Part shown: in pieces, positions 7,547 to 17,353 of the stretch | Layout: each line of letters begins with the position of its first letter | How positions within the stretch are numbered: position 1 is the stretch's first letter | Source of the DNA: JBHJGM01 sp050331815 | GTDB taxonomy: Bacteria > Verrucomicrobiota > Verrucomicrobiia > Opitutales > JBHJGM01 | Assembly (NCBI GenBank): GCA_050331815.1 | Contig: JBHJGM010000011.1 | Span: forward strand, 62,001-126,000 | Reading direction: 5' to 3' | Length of the DNA stretch: 64,000 nt | Made by a program: the position numbers and the translations under genes | Notes under the pieces: generated by a model | The model's input: the letters and a program-made list of their open reading frames with translations, nothing else | Databases searched by the model: none | What the model was told of the DNA's origin: nothing

Positions 7547-9280
7547 TTACACCGCCTGATTGCGCACCAGTTCGCGGTAATGCTCGCTGCGCGTCATCAG
7601 GGCCTCGTGCGGGGCATCGTCCATCAGCCGCCCGCCTTCGAAGACGAGGATGCGGTCGGCGTGACGGATGGTGGAGAGACGGTGGGCGATGATGAGCACC
7701 GTTTTGCCGCGCATCAGCGCTTCCATAGCTTGCTGGATATAGCGCTCGCTGACGGCATCGAGGGCCGAGGTCGGCTCGTCCAGGAGGAGAATGGGCGCGT
7801 CCTTTAAAAAGGCCCGGGCCAGCGCGATGCGTTGCTTTTGCCCGCCTGAGAGTCGGTCCCCGCGTTCGCCTACGAGCGTCTGGTAGCCTTGGGGCAATTC
7901 GGCGATAAAGTCATGGGCAAAGGCCTTTTTGGCGGCTGCCTCCACTACGGCGTCGCTGGCCTCGGGGCGGCCCAGGCGAATGTTGTCGGCGATGGTCGCA
8001 TTGAAGAGCACCGTCTGCTGCGGAACGATGGCTAGGTTGCGCCGCAGGTCGGCCAAGCGCATCGACCGGATATCGATACCGTCGTAGCGCAGGCTGCCGG
8101 ACTTGGCGTCGTAGAAGCGCGGGAGCAGCTTGGCGAAGGTGGATTTGCCCGCACCGCTGGGCCCGACAATCGCACAGACGGTGCCGGGTTCGATGCTTAG
8201 GCTGAGGTCGTGCAGCACGGTTTCCTCGCCGTAGGCAAAGCAGAGGTCCTGCGTTTGGATATGTCCCTGCAGGCGGTCGACCGGCTGTGCCTCGGGCAGG
8301 TCCGCCACGGTTTCTTCAAGCTGCAGGATGTTGTTGATGCGTTCCATCGCGCCTTCGGTGCGGTGGATGGTGTTGAGCAGATTGAACAGGCGCTTGACCG
8401 GATCGAGGCCGAAGTACAACGCCAGGCCCATCGCGGTGAAAGTTTCCACCGGAATGTCCGTGACCAGCGCGTATCCAAAAACCAGTGACACAACCATGAC
8501 TGCGATCAGCTCCATCAGCGGCTGCTGCAGCTTCTGGTACTTGATCAGCTTGAGCTGCACATGGATGAAGGCGTCGACCTTGGCTCGGAAGCCCTTTTGT
8601 TGCACCGGTTCCTGATTGAAGGCGCGCACCTCCTGAATCGCCGAAAAATTCTCCGAGAGGTGCCCGGTCAAATCGCCCAGCGATTCCATCATCTCGCGCC
8701 CGCGCTGCTTCACGCGCTTGCGCACTAGGCGTACCGGCAAAACCAATACGGGCAGCGCGGCCAGAAACAGAAACAAAAAGACGACATCCTCGTGGTGAAA
8801 GGTCAGGTAGATGAGAAAAACGAAGGCGGCCAGCATCTGCGCGGTCTGCCGCACGGAGTCGGAGGCAAACTCCAGCAGGACAGCGCGTATGGCGTTGGTG
8901 TCGTTGCTCACCCGCGAGATCAGGTCACCAGTTTTGTGGCGATCGTAGAAAGCCAGCGACAGGCGCTGAAATTTTTCAAACAAGTCTGTCTGGAGCGAAC
9001 GCAACACATGCAAGCCTGCCATGTTGAGCAGATACGCGCCGAGGAAACTGGTCACACCGCGCACCAGAAAAATCCCAGGCAAGAGCAGGCACAGCCCTAC
9101 AATCTCCCAGGTGCTGTATTCGTTGCCCTCGGACTCGAGGACCGGCCGGAACACCTGCTCAAAAACCGCCGGAATGCCAAAGCCGCTGCTGGCCCCAAAA
9201 ATGAGGCTGAAAATCAGGCCCGACACAAGCAGGCCCCTGTGCGCTTTCAGGTAACGCGTATAGCCAAGCAGCGCTTTCAC
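7547..9280 (-). CDS. msbA: MsbA-like lipid A/LOS ABC exporter
   Basis: A 577-residue half-transporter. Residues 1-320 form a six-helix membrane domain with the MsbA-like pattern GLHVLRSLQTDLFEKFQRLSL and DRHKTGDLISRVSND. The nucleotide-binding domain has Walker A GPSGAGKST, signature LSGGQKQR, Walker B ILLLDEPTSALD and the H-loop IIAHRLST. Such homodimers flip lipid A-core across the inner membrane. It lies 10 bases downstream of the acyltransferase-GT9 fusion gene, so the enzymes that finish lipid A-core and the flippase are cotranscribed. It belongs to a wide family of lipid and drug exporters, so the symbol rests on context as well as sequence. Confidence 0.83.
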   Translation of the reverse strand: MKALLGYTRYLKAHRGLLVSGLIFSLIFGASSGFGIPAVFEQVFRPVLESEGNEYSTWEIVGLCLLLPGIFLVRGVTSFLGAYLLNMAGLHVLRSLQTDLFEKFQRLSLAFYDRHKTGDLISRVSNDTNAIRAVLLEFASDSVRQTAQMLAAFVFLIYLTFHHEDVVFLFLFLAALPVLVLPVRLVRKRVKQRGREMMESLGDLTGHLSENFSAIQEVRAFNQEPVQQKGFRAKVDAFIHVQLKLIKYQKLQQPLMELIAVMVVSLVFGYALVTDIPVETFTAMGLALYFGLDPVKRLFNLLNTIHRTEGAMERINNILQLEETVADLPEAQPVDRLQGHIQTQDLCFAYGEETVLHDLSLSIEPGTVCAIVGPSGAGKSTFAKLLPRFYDAKSGSLRYDGIDIRSMRLADLRRNLAIVPQQTVLFNATIADNIRLGRPEASDAVVEAAAKKAFAHDFIAELPQGYQTLVGERGDRLSGGQKQRIALARAFLKDAPILLLDEPTSALDAVSERYIQQAMEALMRGKTVLIIAHRLSTIRHADRILVFEGGRLMDDAPHEALMTRSEHYRELVRNQAV

Positions 9281-9290
9281 AGTCTTCGGT

Positions 9291-11318
9291 TCAAGCCTCC
9301 GAGCTTGTGCCCGGGTGGTTCGGGGTCAAGGGCCGTGGCGGATTCTCCAGCAAGGCGCGCAGGGCCTGCAGTACGTGCTCCACGGAGACGCCTGCGATGT
9401 CCGCGCCGCCGGTGGGAGGGCAGGAAGGAGGTTGTAGCAGCACCCGCGGGGCTTCAAAGATGGGTCCAGTCCGAATCGGATTGGTCGGCCCGAAGATGGC
9501 GAGGACCGGCACGCCCAGCGCGTTGGCCAAGTGCATGCCGCCGGTGTCGTTGCAGATGATCGCGCGGCAGCGTGTCAGCGCTTTGGCAAACTGCATCAGG
9601 TTGGTTTCGCCGGCCCGATTGAGGATGCGCTCGGCGGGAAAGCCTTGGGCCACACGCTCGGTGATGGCGCGGTCGGCGGGCGTGCCGAACAGGACCACTT
9701 GTTCGATGAGATTTACGTCCAGCACGGCCTGCGCCAGCGCGCGCCAGTGCTCGATGGGCCAGCGCTTCTCGGGGTTGTTCTCGGTGCCGCAGATCCATCC
9801 GATCGCTTGGTCCACCGTGGGAGCCGTGTCTTTCAACGGCAGTGAAAATGGCGCGTAGTCCGGTGCCGCGTTCAGTCCAAAGTGCTCCAGAAAACGCTGC
9901 CAGAGGTGCGTCTGGTGCAGCTGCGCTTCGTCGAGGTCGGCGGGCACGTCCCAGCCATGCGTCAGCAGCGGGCGGCGTTTGCCGGGGCGACGCAGGCCGA
10001 AGCGCTGGGGTGCGCCGATACGTTTAGCCTCCAGATCGCCCCGGGTGGAATTCGTGAAGAGGATCTGCGTATCTGGATAATCGATACGCCAGCCCTTGAT
10101 GGTCTGCCAGCGGTTGGGGGCGTCCTTCGGCGGGAGCGCGCGGACCTCCTCGGCAATCCCGAGCATCTCCAAAAAGGGTTTTACGCCCGGTTGGCAGAGG
10201 AGGGTAAGGGCCGCATCGGGCCGGCTTTTTCGCAGGGCGCGCAGCAGGGGCAGGGTCATGATGACATCACCCAGCCAGTTCGGTAGGCGAACCCAGAAAC
10301 GCGTGCGGCGCGGGATTTCGGTGAGGCCGTCGAGTTCGAGGGTCCGTTCCAGAATGGATCGGCGGTGCTCGATGCGAAGTCGCCGGTGCGGCTCGTCCTG
10401 GGTACGCCAGCGATTGTGCAGCCAGAGCCAGTCGGCGGCCTGGTCGTCGCTTTCGCGCAACTTGCGCTCCAGCCAACGGTTCACGCGGATGTTGATCTCG
10501 GTGGCGTCTTGCCAGTCGTCGATAGGCTCGGCCTGGATCTGCGCGCGCCAGAAACCCCGGCGCTCCGGCCACATCGCAAAGACGCGCGTGCGGTGATTAG
10601 CGGCGAGGGAGCCAGCCATCTCGCTGATGGAGGCCACCCGCCCGAAGCAGAGGCTCAGCGCGCCCTGGTTGCCCGCGTTTTGGTCGAACAGCAGCGCGAC
10701 TGGACCCCGTTGCTTGAGTCGCTCTACCGCTTGCTTCAAACCACCCCTGCGGGCCAGCATGACCACGCCCCAGCGTTCACGGGAATGACGCATCCAGGCA
10801 TCGAGGGTCGGGTTGGCCAGAGCGCGAAAGAGCACGCCGGTTTCCGGCACCTCTTTGTTATGCAGGATCGGCAGGATCGAAATCGCGTCCATCAAGGTGA
10901 AGTGCGGGATGGCCAGGATGCAGGCCTGCTGGTTTTCGCGTACCTCGTCGGTGTACGTCCCCAACGCTTCGCTGCGGCTGAAGCGCCCCAGGATCTGCTG
11001 CTTGGGCAGAAAGGGGGAACTCACGACAAAGGTCAGCATTTCGGCCAGGCGGCGGCTGCTTTCTCGGGCGATGGCCACGCGCGCGGCCTCAGTCTTTTCG
11101 GGGAAGGCGTGGTGCAGGTTGCTCAGCAGCATGCGGCGGCGTTTGCGTGGCAGCGTGTAAATCAGCCAACCCAGCCAGTGCACGAGCGTGCGCACCAGCG
11201 CTTCAGGCAGATGCGCCAGCGTCCAGCCAAGGATGATGACAAGCGCCTTGAGCAACGTTTGGGTTTGTGCCGAGGCTGCGGCGGCCTTTGTGATCGTCGC
11301 AGGCGTGGTCGGGCGCAT
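9291..11318 (-). CDS. Fusion: LpxL/HtrB-type lipid A acyltransferase + GT9 heptosyltransferase
   Basis: One uninterrupted 675-residue frame joins two enzyme families. Residues about 20-310 are a lysophospholipid acyltransferase of the LpxL/LpxM type: an N-terminal hydrophobic stretch, the catalytic HX4D motif (His139-Asp144 in AIPHFTLMD), then VALLFDQNAGNQGAL. Residues about 335-660 are a complete GT9 module starting FWVRLPNWLGDVIMTLPLLR and containing CNDTGGMHLANALGVPVL and FGPTNPIRTG. The first half would acylate lipid A on the inner membrane and the second would add heptose or a similar sugar to the core. Normally these are separate proteins. The next gene downstream is the MsbA-like flippase. 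Confidence 0.88.
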   Translation of the reverse strand: MRPTTPATITKAAAASAQTQTLLKALVIILGWTLAHLPEALVRTLVHWLGWLIYTLPRKRRRMLLSNLHHAFPEKTEAARVAIARESSRRLAEMLTFVVSSPFLPKQQILGRFSRSEALGTYTDEVRENQQACILAIPHFTLMDAISILPILHNKEVPETGVLFRALANPTLDAWMRHSRERWGVVMLARRGGLKQAVERLKQRGPVALLFDQNAGNQGALSLCFGRVASISEMAGSLAANHRTRVFAMWPERRGFWRAQIQAEPIDDWQDATEINIRVNRWLERKLRESDDQAADWLWLHNRWRTQDEPHRRLRIEHRRSILERTLELDGLTEIPRRTRFWVRLPNWLGDVIMTLPLLRALRKSRPDAALTLLCQPGVKPFLEMLGIAEEVRALPPKDAPNRWQTIKGWRIDYPDTQILFTNSTRGDLEAKRIGAPQRFGLRRPGKRRPLLTHGWDVPADLDEAQLHQTHLWQRFLEHFGLNAAPDYAPFSLPLKDTAPTVDQAIGWICGTENNPEKRWPIEHWRALAQAVLDVNLIEQVVLFGTPADRAITERVAQGFPAERILNRAGETNLMQFAKALTRCRAIICNDTGGMHLANALGVPVLAIFGPTNPIRTGPIFEAPRVLLQPPSCPPTGGADIAGVSVEHVLQALRALLENPPRPLTPNHPGTSSEA

Positions 11319-11369
11319 TGAAGCCAGAGCCTTTCCCCAAACAAGTCAAACCCACAGACCTCCCGCGCG

Positions 11370-12323
11370 GTGCCACGCATTCTGATCCTCAAGCCCTCGT
11401 CACTGGGTGACATCATTCACGCTCTCCTGATCGCCCAGGCCATGCGCCAGCAGTTGCCGGGCTGCCGCATCGTCTGGGTGGCTCGGGAGGTGTTTGCCCC
11501 GCTGGTTCGAGCGGCGACCGCGGTGGACGAGGTCCTCATCTTCGAGCGTCAGGGTGGGGTGCGCGCCTTTTGCAGGCTGCTCCGAGACATCCGCCGCGAG
11601 CGCTTCGATTTCGTCCTCGATCTGCAGGGGCTGGCCCGCACCGGCTTGATGGCCCTGGTGGCAAACGCCCCCACATGCTACGGGCGTGCCGATGCCCGCG
11701 AGTTGCTGGGCCGCCTGGTCACGCGTACGGTGCCCTTGCCCAAAGCCGGTTCGCAGGCCCACGCGGTGGAGATTCTCGCACAGTTTCTCCCGGAAATCGG
11801 ACTGCGAATCGATCTGGGCGCCCCACTTGAGTTTGAGGCACCGGCCGCTGCGCCGCACACCTTCACGCCTGCGCCCATCGTAGTGTTCCCGGACAGCCGC
11901 CGTCCGGAAAAGGAATGGCCCCACTTTGTCGAGCTGACCCGCCACCTCCTTACCAGCCATGCCGGACAGCCGATCGTCTGGGCCGGGAGCCAAATTGCGG
12001 GAAATCTGCCACCGGAACTCCTGGAGCAACCCAGCTTCATCAACCGGATCGGTCAGACGGCTCTGGAGGCGTTACCCTCGCTGGTGGCGCAGGCGCGCCT
12101 CGTCATCGCCAACGACAGCGGCCCCATGCACCTGGCGGCGGCCCTGCACCGACCGCTGGTCGCACTTTTTGGGCCGACGCCACCAGAGCGCTTTGGGCCC
12201 TGGCCTTTGGATTGTCCGCGCCACCGTGTCCTGCGGGCTCCTGGCGGCGACCTCAACAAGTTGACCATGGAGGCGGTAGCCCAAACCGTTGACACCGTTC
12301 TCGCCGGGGCTCATAGCCAGTGA
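11370..12323 (+). CDS. Heptosyltransferase I-like (WaaC-type) glycosyltransferase family 9
   Basis: This 317-residue protein starts MPRILILKPSSLGDIIHALL, very close to the WaaC N-terminus, and has FVLDLQGLARTGLMALV near residue 90 and FPDSRRPEKEWPHFVEL midway. The donor site is VIANDSGPMHLAAALHRPLVALFGPTPPERFGPW. WaaC adds the first heptose to Kdo2-lipid A. The gene starts with GTG, 51 bases from the divergent acyltransferase-GT9 gene. It is followed closely by serS (42 bases), so the two may share a transcript. I did not name it waaC because three other GT9 modules lie nearby and their order of action is not evident. Confidence 0.87.
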   Translation: MPRILILKPSSLGDIIHALLIAQAMRQQLPGCRIVWVAREVFAPLVRAATAVDEVLIFERQGGVRAFCRLLRDIRRERFDFVLDLQGLARTGLMALVANAPTCYGRADARELLGRLVTRTVPLPKAGSQAHAVEILAQFLPEIGLRIDLGAPLEFEAPAAAPHTFTPAPIVVFPDSRRPEKEWPHFVELTRHLLTSHAGQPIVWAGSQIAGNLPPELLEQPSFINRIGQTALEALPSLVAQARLVIANDSGPMHLAAALHRPLVALFGPTPPERFGPWPLDCPRHRVLRAPGGDLNKLTMEAVAQTVDTVLAGAHSQ

Positions 12324-12365
12324 TTTTCCCGCCACCTACCGCAAGCCCACTACCTCCCGGCCGTC

Positions 12366-13640
12366 ATGCTCGACCTGAAATTTTTCCGCGAGAATCCGGA
12401 ACGCGTCCGCGATGGCGTGGCCCGGAAGAAATTCGAATGCGACCTCAGGGCGCTCTACGCCCTGGATGACGAGCGGCGCGTGGTGGTTTCGGAGGCCGAG
12501 CAGGCGCGCGCCCGGCAAAAAGCCGCCAACAAGGAAATGGCCGCGCTGCCCAAGGGCTCCGATGCGTTCAAGGCTAAGGTCCAGGAGATGAAGGCCGTCT
12601 CCACCGAGGTGAAAGACCTCGAAGCCAAGGCCAAAGCCATCGACGACCGCTGGCGCGAGCTTTTCATGCAGGTGCCCAACCTGCCTCACGACTCCGTGCC
12701 CGACGGTCGCTCCGAGGAGGAAAACAAAGTCATCGCGACCTGGGGGGATCCTGAGCAGGCACGCCCGTACTCGATCGCGCACTTTGACATTCCCTGGTTC
12801 TCTCAGGCCGTGGATTTGGAACACGGCGCCCTGGCTACGGGAGCGGGCTTTCCGTTTTACGTGGGGCCGATGGCCCGCCTGCAACGCGCGCTCATCAACT
12901 TCTTCCTCGATGAAGCGGCCCAGGCGGGCTTTGTCGAGTTGCAGCCGCCCCTGCTGGTCAACGCCGATAGCGCCACCGCCACCGGCCAGCTCCCTGATAA
13001 GGAGGGCCAGATGTACCACGCGGCGGCGGATGACCTGTACCTCATCCCAACTTCCGAAGTCCCGGTGACAAACTTTTTTCGCGACCACTCGTTCGAGGAA
13101 AAACAGCTGCCGGTTTACCGCACAGCCTACTCGCCCTGTTTCCGCCGCGAAGCAGGCAGCTGGGGCGCTCACGTGCGCGGGCTCAACCGCCTGCACCAGT
13201 TCGACAAGGTCGAGGTCGTCAAGTGGACCCACCCTGACAATTCCTTTAACGAGTTGGAGCTTCTGCGCGAACACGTGGAGGGGCTCCTGCAAAAGCTTGA
13301 GCTGCCGTATCGCGTGCTGCTGATGTGCGCCGGCGACATCGGCTTTCCGCACGCCAAGCAATACGATCTGGAGGTTTTTGCCGCTGGTCAGCAACGCTGG
13401 CTGGAGGTTTCATCCTGCTCGAATTTCACGGACTTTCAGGCGCGCCGCGCTGGCATCCGTTTCAAGCCCGCCGGTGGCGGCAAGGCCGAGTATGTCCACA
13501 CGCTTAACGGCTCGGCTCTGGCGCTGCCGCGCACGGTCGGCTCACTCCTGGAAAACCACCTCCAGGCCGACCACTCGGTCAAGCTGCCCGCGGTGCTGCA
13601 CCCTTACTTTGGCGGCGATACGTTGCGCTGGGAGGGGTGA
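12366..13640 (+). CDS. serS: Seryl-tRNA synthetase
   Basis: This 424-residue class II synthetase charges tRNA-Ser. The N-terminal coiled-coil arm (about residues 30-105, EAEQARARQKAANKEMAALP) reaches the long variable arm of the tRNA. The catalytic core has IPTSEVPVTNFFRDH, motif 2 FRREAGSWGAHVRGLNRLHQF near residue 260 and motif 3 NGSALALPRTVGSLLENH near residue 380. Length and start (MLDLKFFRENPERVRDGV) agree with the family. Confidence 0.97.
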   Translation: MLDLKFFRENPERVRDGVARKKFECDLRALYALDDERRVVVSEAEQARARQKAANKEMAALPKGSDAFKAKVQEMKAVSTEVKDLEAKAKAIDDRWRELFMQVPNLPHDSVPDGRSEEENKVIATWGDPEQARPYSIAHFDIPWFSQAVDLEHGALATGAGFPFYVGPMARLQRALINFFLDEAAQAGFVELQPPLLVNADSATATGQLPDKEGQMYHAAADDLYLIPTSEVPVTNFFRDHSFEEKQLPVYRTAYSPCFRREAGSWGAHVRGLNRLHQFDKVEVVKWTHPDNSFNELELLREHVEGLLQKLELPYRVLLMCAGDIGFPHAKQYDLEVFAAGQQRWLEVSSCSNFTDFQARRAGIRFKPAGGGKAEYVHTLNGSALALPRTVGSLLENHLQADHSVKLPAVLHPYFGGDTLRWEG

Positions 13641-13708
13641 ACTGCCGGGAATCCAGAATCAAGCAGCCAGGATTCAGAAGCGGCTGAATCCTTCCGTTGC
13701 GCGCGCAA

Positions 13709-15286
13709 ATGAGCCAAGCTGATCTTGTGGCGGACTCCATCAACTGGCCCGAAAAAGCGGCGGATCTGGCGAGGGAACTGCGTTTTGAGGCAAGCCTGAA
13801 GGAGGCCCTGCCGCCAAACGCACCACGGCCCCAAGACTGGCCGAAATGCTGGTTGATCGCCTGTTCGGGCGGAGCGGACTCCACCGCGCTGCTGCTCTGT
13901 CTAGCCGGTCAGTTTCCCGAAAAGATTGCTGCCGGGGATCTCAAGGTCATGCACTTCAACCACCAAACGCGTGGTGCGGAATCCGACGCGGATGCCGCCT
14001 TTGTCCAGGAGATGGCAAACGCACTGGGTATCCCCTTTCATCTGGGCCGCTGCAGCGATTTCCGCCAGGAACCCGAGCCGCGACCGGAAGAGGCCAACGA
14101 GGACCGGCTGCGCAGCTGGCGACAGGCCTTCTTTCAACGCGTGCGGGAAGCCGTCAGCGACGGCGCACGCTGTACTCTTTTCACGGGCCACCACGCTGAC
14201 GACGTCGCCGAAACGCTCTTGATGGCCATCGCACGCGGCTCTCACCCCTACGGTCTGGCCTCCAACCCGCGTCCTTTCGCAGTGCGCGCCGACCACTTTG
14301 TGGTGCGCCCTTGGCTTTCAACTTCGAAGCGCAGACTCATCGCCGCGTTATGCGAACTGGATATTCCCTGGCGCGAGGATGCCTCAAACCACTTCATGTC
14401 CCCTCTACGCAACCGCCTCCGCCACCACGTGATCCCCGCCTGGCTGGAAGCCAGTGACCGGGACGTACTGGCCGGCGCTGCCCGTTTCCGCCGCCATCTG
14501 GAGGAGTTGGAGGAACTCGAAACCTTCGCCCGAGGTACCGCTGGTTTGCCGACGCACGATTGCGCCTCCGAAACCTTTGACTTCGACTCCGTACGCGACT
14601 GGCCGGTGGCGCTGATACGGCAGGCGTTGAACGCCTGGATTACAGGGCACGCAGGGATTGAGGCCGTGCCAGCTGGCAACCTTGGTGAAAGCGTTTTGCG
14701 AGCCGGCCTCTGCTTTGAAACGCTCGACGTGACGCTGACACCTGCCTGGAGGTTACAGCTGAAAAAGGGCAGTGCTTCGTTGGTGCGTGCCGATTCCTCA
14801 GTCAGCACTACGGAACTTTGCGAAGCACCCGTCGACTTGCGTCCCGGCGATCTACGCACGCTGACAACCAATGTCTCGATTGCGTGCGTTGAGGTGGAAC
14901 TCGACGCAGCCCGGAGGACATCCGTTAGGTCAGGTCGTTTGACCGGCGAGGAAGCAGTCCAGGCGCAGATGGCCTATCTGGATGCCGATGCTGCCCAAGC
15001 ACTCCTGAACGACCGGCAGGTGGTCTTTCAAGTTCGCCCCTGGCAAGCAGGCGACCGCTACCGGCCACTTAATGCCCCCGGAACCGCCACGCTGCAGGAC
15101 CTTTTTGTAAATCGCAAAGTACCACAGATGGAACGCCGCAGGCTGCCCGTGGTCAGTTTGGCAGGGCAGATCGTCTGGGTGCCGGGCTTGCCGCCTGCGC
15201 ATGATTTAAGAATCCTCCCTGATAGCCGAAGGGCCTTACGATTGACTTATACCGCAGGCCCGCAGCCATCCGCTACCGGGCTCTGA
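13709..15286 (+). CDS. tilS: tRNA(Ile)-lysidine synthetase
   Basis: This 525-residue protein has the PP-loop ATP site SGGADSTALLL near residue 55 and the following VMHFNHQTRGAESDADAAFV. It also has TGHHADDVAETLLM, the TilS-specific motif. The C-terminal domain (FQVRPWQAGDRYRPLNAPG ... LQDLFVNRKVPQMERRRLPV ... IVWVPGLPPAHD) matches the tRNA-binding end of the long TilS form. The enzyme puts lysidine on C34 of tRNA-Ile(CAU), changing it to read AUA. I took ATG at 13709; a TTG at 13697 is also possible. ftsH follows, a pairing seen in many bacteria. Confidence 0.93.
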   Translation: MSQADLVADSINWPEKAADLARELRFEASLKEALPPNAPRPQDWPKCWLIACSGGADSTALLLCLAGQFPEKIAAGDLKVMHFNHQTRGAESDADAAFVQEMANALGIPFHLGRCSDFRQEPEPRPEEANEDRLRSWRQAFFQRVREAVSDGARCTLFTGHHADDVAETLLMAIARGSHPYGLASNPRPFAVRADHFVVRPWLSTSKRRLIAALCELDIPWREDASNHFMSPLRNRLRHHVIPAWLEASDRDVLAGAARFRRHLEELEELETFARGTAGLPTHDCASETFDFDSVRDWPVALIRQALNAWITGHAGIEAVPAGNLGESVLRAGLCFETLDVTLTPAWRLQLKKGSASLVRADSSVSTTELCEAPVDLRPGDLRTLTTNVSIACVEVELDAARRTSVRSGRLTGEEAVQAQMAYLDADAAQALLNDRQVVFQVRPWQAGDRYRPLNAPGTATLQDLFVNRKVPQMERRRLPVVSLAGQIVWVPGLPPAHDLRILPDSRRALRLTYTAGPQPSATGL

Positions 15287-15331
15287 GGTTGACTTATCAA
15301 GCCCCATAAACGAGCTTGCCCGCTACTAGCA

Positions 15332-17353
15332 ATGAGTGACAACACGCCACAGCGTCCGGGTGGCCAAGGGGGCAACCGGACCACCCCGCCCGACCGTTTC
15401 CAACCGAAAATGCTCCTCATCTGGCTGGCGCTGCTGGTCGGCATGGTTTTGTTGTGGCGTTTCACCGACACCGAGGGCAACCGCGAGCGGCTGCAACACA
15501 CCGAGGTGGTTGCCAAGTCCGAGGAAGGCTTGCTGCGAGACGTAGTGATGCGGCCGGACCCGGGCAACGGTTTCGACTTTTTCCTGCTCGAAGGCACCTT
15601 TTTGAAATCACTGGACGAGGGCGCGGACCGCATCGCCTTTGTCTCGAAAGGCAAGATGACCGAGAAGCAACTCGAGGTCATCGTCAACGACGCCAACGTG
15701 CGTCAGGAAGAGACTAACACCTGGTTGCAACAGTTGTTGGTCGGTCTGCTGCCGTTCCTGATCATCATCTTGCTGCTCTACTTCCTGTTCATCCGCCAGT
15801 TGCGAATGGCTGGGCGTGGTGCCATGAGCTTTGGCAAAAGCAAAGCCAAGATGCTCACTCGCGACCGTGACCGCGTGACCTTCAAAGACGTGGCCGGCTG
15901 CGATGAGGCCAAAGAAGAAGTGGGCGAAATCGTCGAGTTTTTGAAGGATCCGAAGAAGTTTCAGCGCATCGGCGGGCGTGTTCCCAAGGGTGTTCTGATG
16001 GTTGGGCCTCCCGGCACGGGTAAGACCCTGTTGGCAAAGGCAGTCGCCGGTGAAGCTGATGTGCCATTTTTCAGCATTTCGGGTTCGGACTTCGTAGAAA
16101 TGTTTGTCGGTGTGGGTGCCGCGCGCGTGCGCGACATGTTCGAGCAGGGGCGCAAGGCCGCGCCTTGTATCGTCTTTATCGACGAAATCGATGCCGTGGG
16201 TCGGCAGCGCGGTGCCGGTCTTGGCGGTGGCAACGACGAGCGCGAGCAGACGCTGAATTCGCTGCTGGTCGAAATGGATGGCTTTGACGGTCACGAGGGT
16301 GTGATTATCATCGCGGCGACCAACCGCCCGGATGTGCTCGATAACGCGTTGCTGCGCCCCGGTCGCTTCGACCGTCAGGTGATGATCGACCTGCCTGACC
16401 TTCCGGGTCGTGAGCAGATCCTAAAAGTGCACGCCAAAAAGGTAAAGCTGGGAGCGGATGTCGATTTGGGCGTGATCGCACAGGGAGCCAGCGGGTTCTC
16501 CGGGGCTGACTTGGCCAATCTGGTCAACGAAGCTGCCCTTATCGCAGCGCGCTACGGCAAGAACGAAGTGAGCATGGTCGATTTCGACGATGCGCGCGAT
16601 AAGCTTTCCTTCGGTCGTGAGCGACGCAAGCTCATGGACGAGGAAGACAAGAAGATGACCGCCTACCATGAGGCGGGGCACGCGCTTGTGCAGGCCCTTA
16701 TCGGGGACAAGCACATGCGCCTGCACAAGGTGAGCATCATCCCGCGCGGGCGAGCGCTCGGCATGACCATGTTCACGCCGACCAAGGATATTTTGGGGCA
16801 ATCGCGCAAGCAGCTCATCGACCAGATCGCCACCCTGATGGCCGGACGTCTCGGCGAAGAGGTGACCACCGGCGATTATTCAAACGGTGCAGCGAGCGAC
16901 ATCAAGCGCGCTACCGACATCGCCCGCCACATGGTTTGTGATTGGGGCATGAGCGATTTGGGCCCCGTCGCGCTTGGTGAGAACCAGGATCACATTTTTC
17001 TGGGCAAGGAGATCACCCGCAACCAGAACTACAGCGAGGCCACTGCTCGCCTGATCGACGAGCAGATTCAGACGCTTATCAACGAGCAATACACCCGTGC
17101 GGAGTCCATGATTAAGGAGCACAGCGAAGCGCTCGAGGCCATTGCGCAGGCGTTGCTGGAACACGAGACCATCGAGGGCAAGCACGTGCACGAGATTCTC
17201 GAGCACGGCAAAATCATCTCGCCGGTGGTCAGCAACCTGCAAGCCGTCAGCGCCAAGGAGGCAGATAAGGCCGAAGAAGAGCACGCGGGCAAAAAACGTG
17301 ATTCAGAGGAAGGTCTGGGCCCGGACACCGCACCTGCGGGCGCGCCCGCGTAA
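15332..17353 (+). CDS. ftsH: ATP-dependent zinc metalloprotease FtsH
   Basis: This 673-residue membrane-anchored AAA+ protease has two transmembrane segments (about residues 27-47 and 130-153) around a periplasmic domain. It has Walker A GPPGTGKT near residue 226, Walker B CIVFIDEIDAVGRQRG, the second region of homology RPGRFDRQVMIDLPDLPGRE, and the zinc site HEAGHAL near residue 446. It degrades misfolded membrane proteins and, in proteobacteria, LpxC, so it may affect lipid A synthesis. The C-terminal tail is Lys/Glu-rich and ends in Pro-Ala-Gly repeats. It follows tilS by 45 bases. Confidence 0.97.
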   Translation: MSDNTPQRPGGQGGNRTTPPDRFQPKMLLIWLALLVGMVLLWRFTDTEGNRERLQHTEVVAKSEEGLLRDVVMRPDPGNGFDFFLLEGTFLKSLDEGADRIAFVSKGKMTEKQLEVIVNDANVRQEETNTWLQQLLVGLLPFLIIILLLYFLFIRQLRMAGRGAMSFGKSKAKMLTRDRDRVTFKDVAGCDEAKEEVGEIVEFLKDPKKFQRIGGRVPKGVLMVGPPGTGKTLLAKAVAGEADVPFFSISGSDFVEMFVGVGAARVRDMFEQGRKAAPCIVFIDEIDAVGRQRGAGLGGGNDEREQTLNSLLVEMDGFDGHEGVIIIAATNRPDVLDNALLRPGRFDRQVMIDLPDLPGREQILKVHAKKVKLGADVDLGVIAQGASGFSGADLANLVNEAALIAARYGKNEVSMVDFDDARDKLSFGRERRKLMDEEDKKMTAYHEAGHALVQALIGDKHMRLHKVSIIPRGRALGMTMFTPTKDILGQSRKQLIDQIATLMAGRLGEEVTTGDYSNGAASDIKRATDIARHMVCDWGMSDLGPVALGENQDHIFLGKEITRNQNYSEATARLIDEQIQTLINEQYTRAESMIKEHSEALEAIAQALLEHETIEGKHVHEILEHGKIISPVVSNLQAVSAKEADKAEEEHAGKKRDSEEGLGPDTAPAGAPA

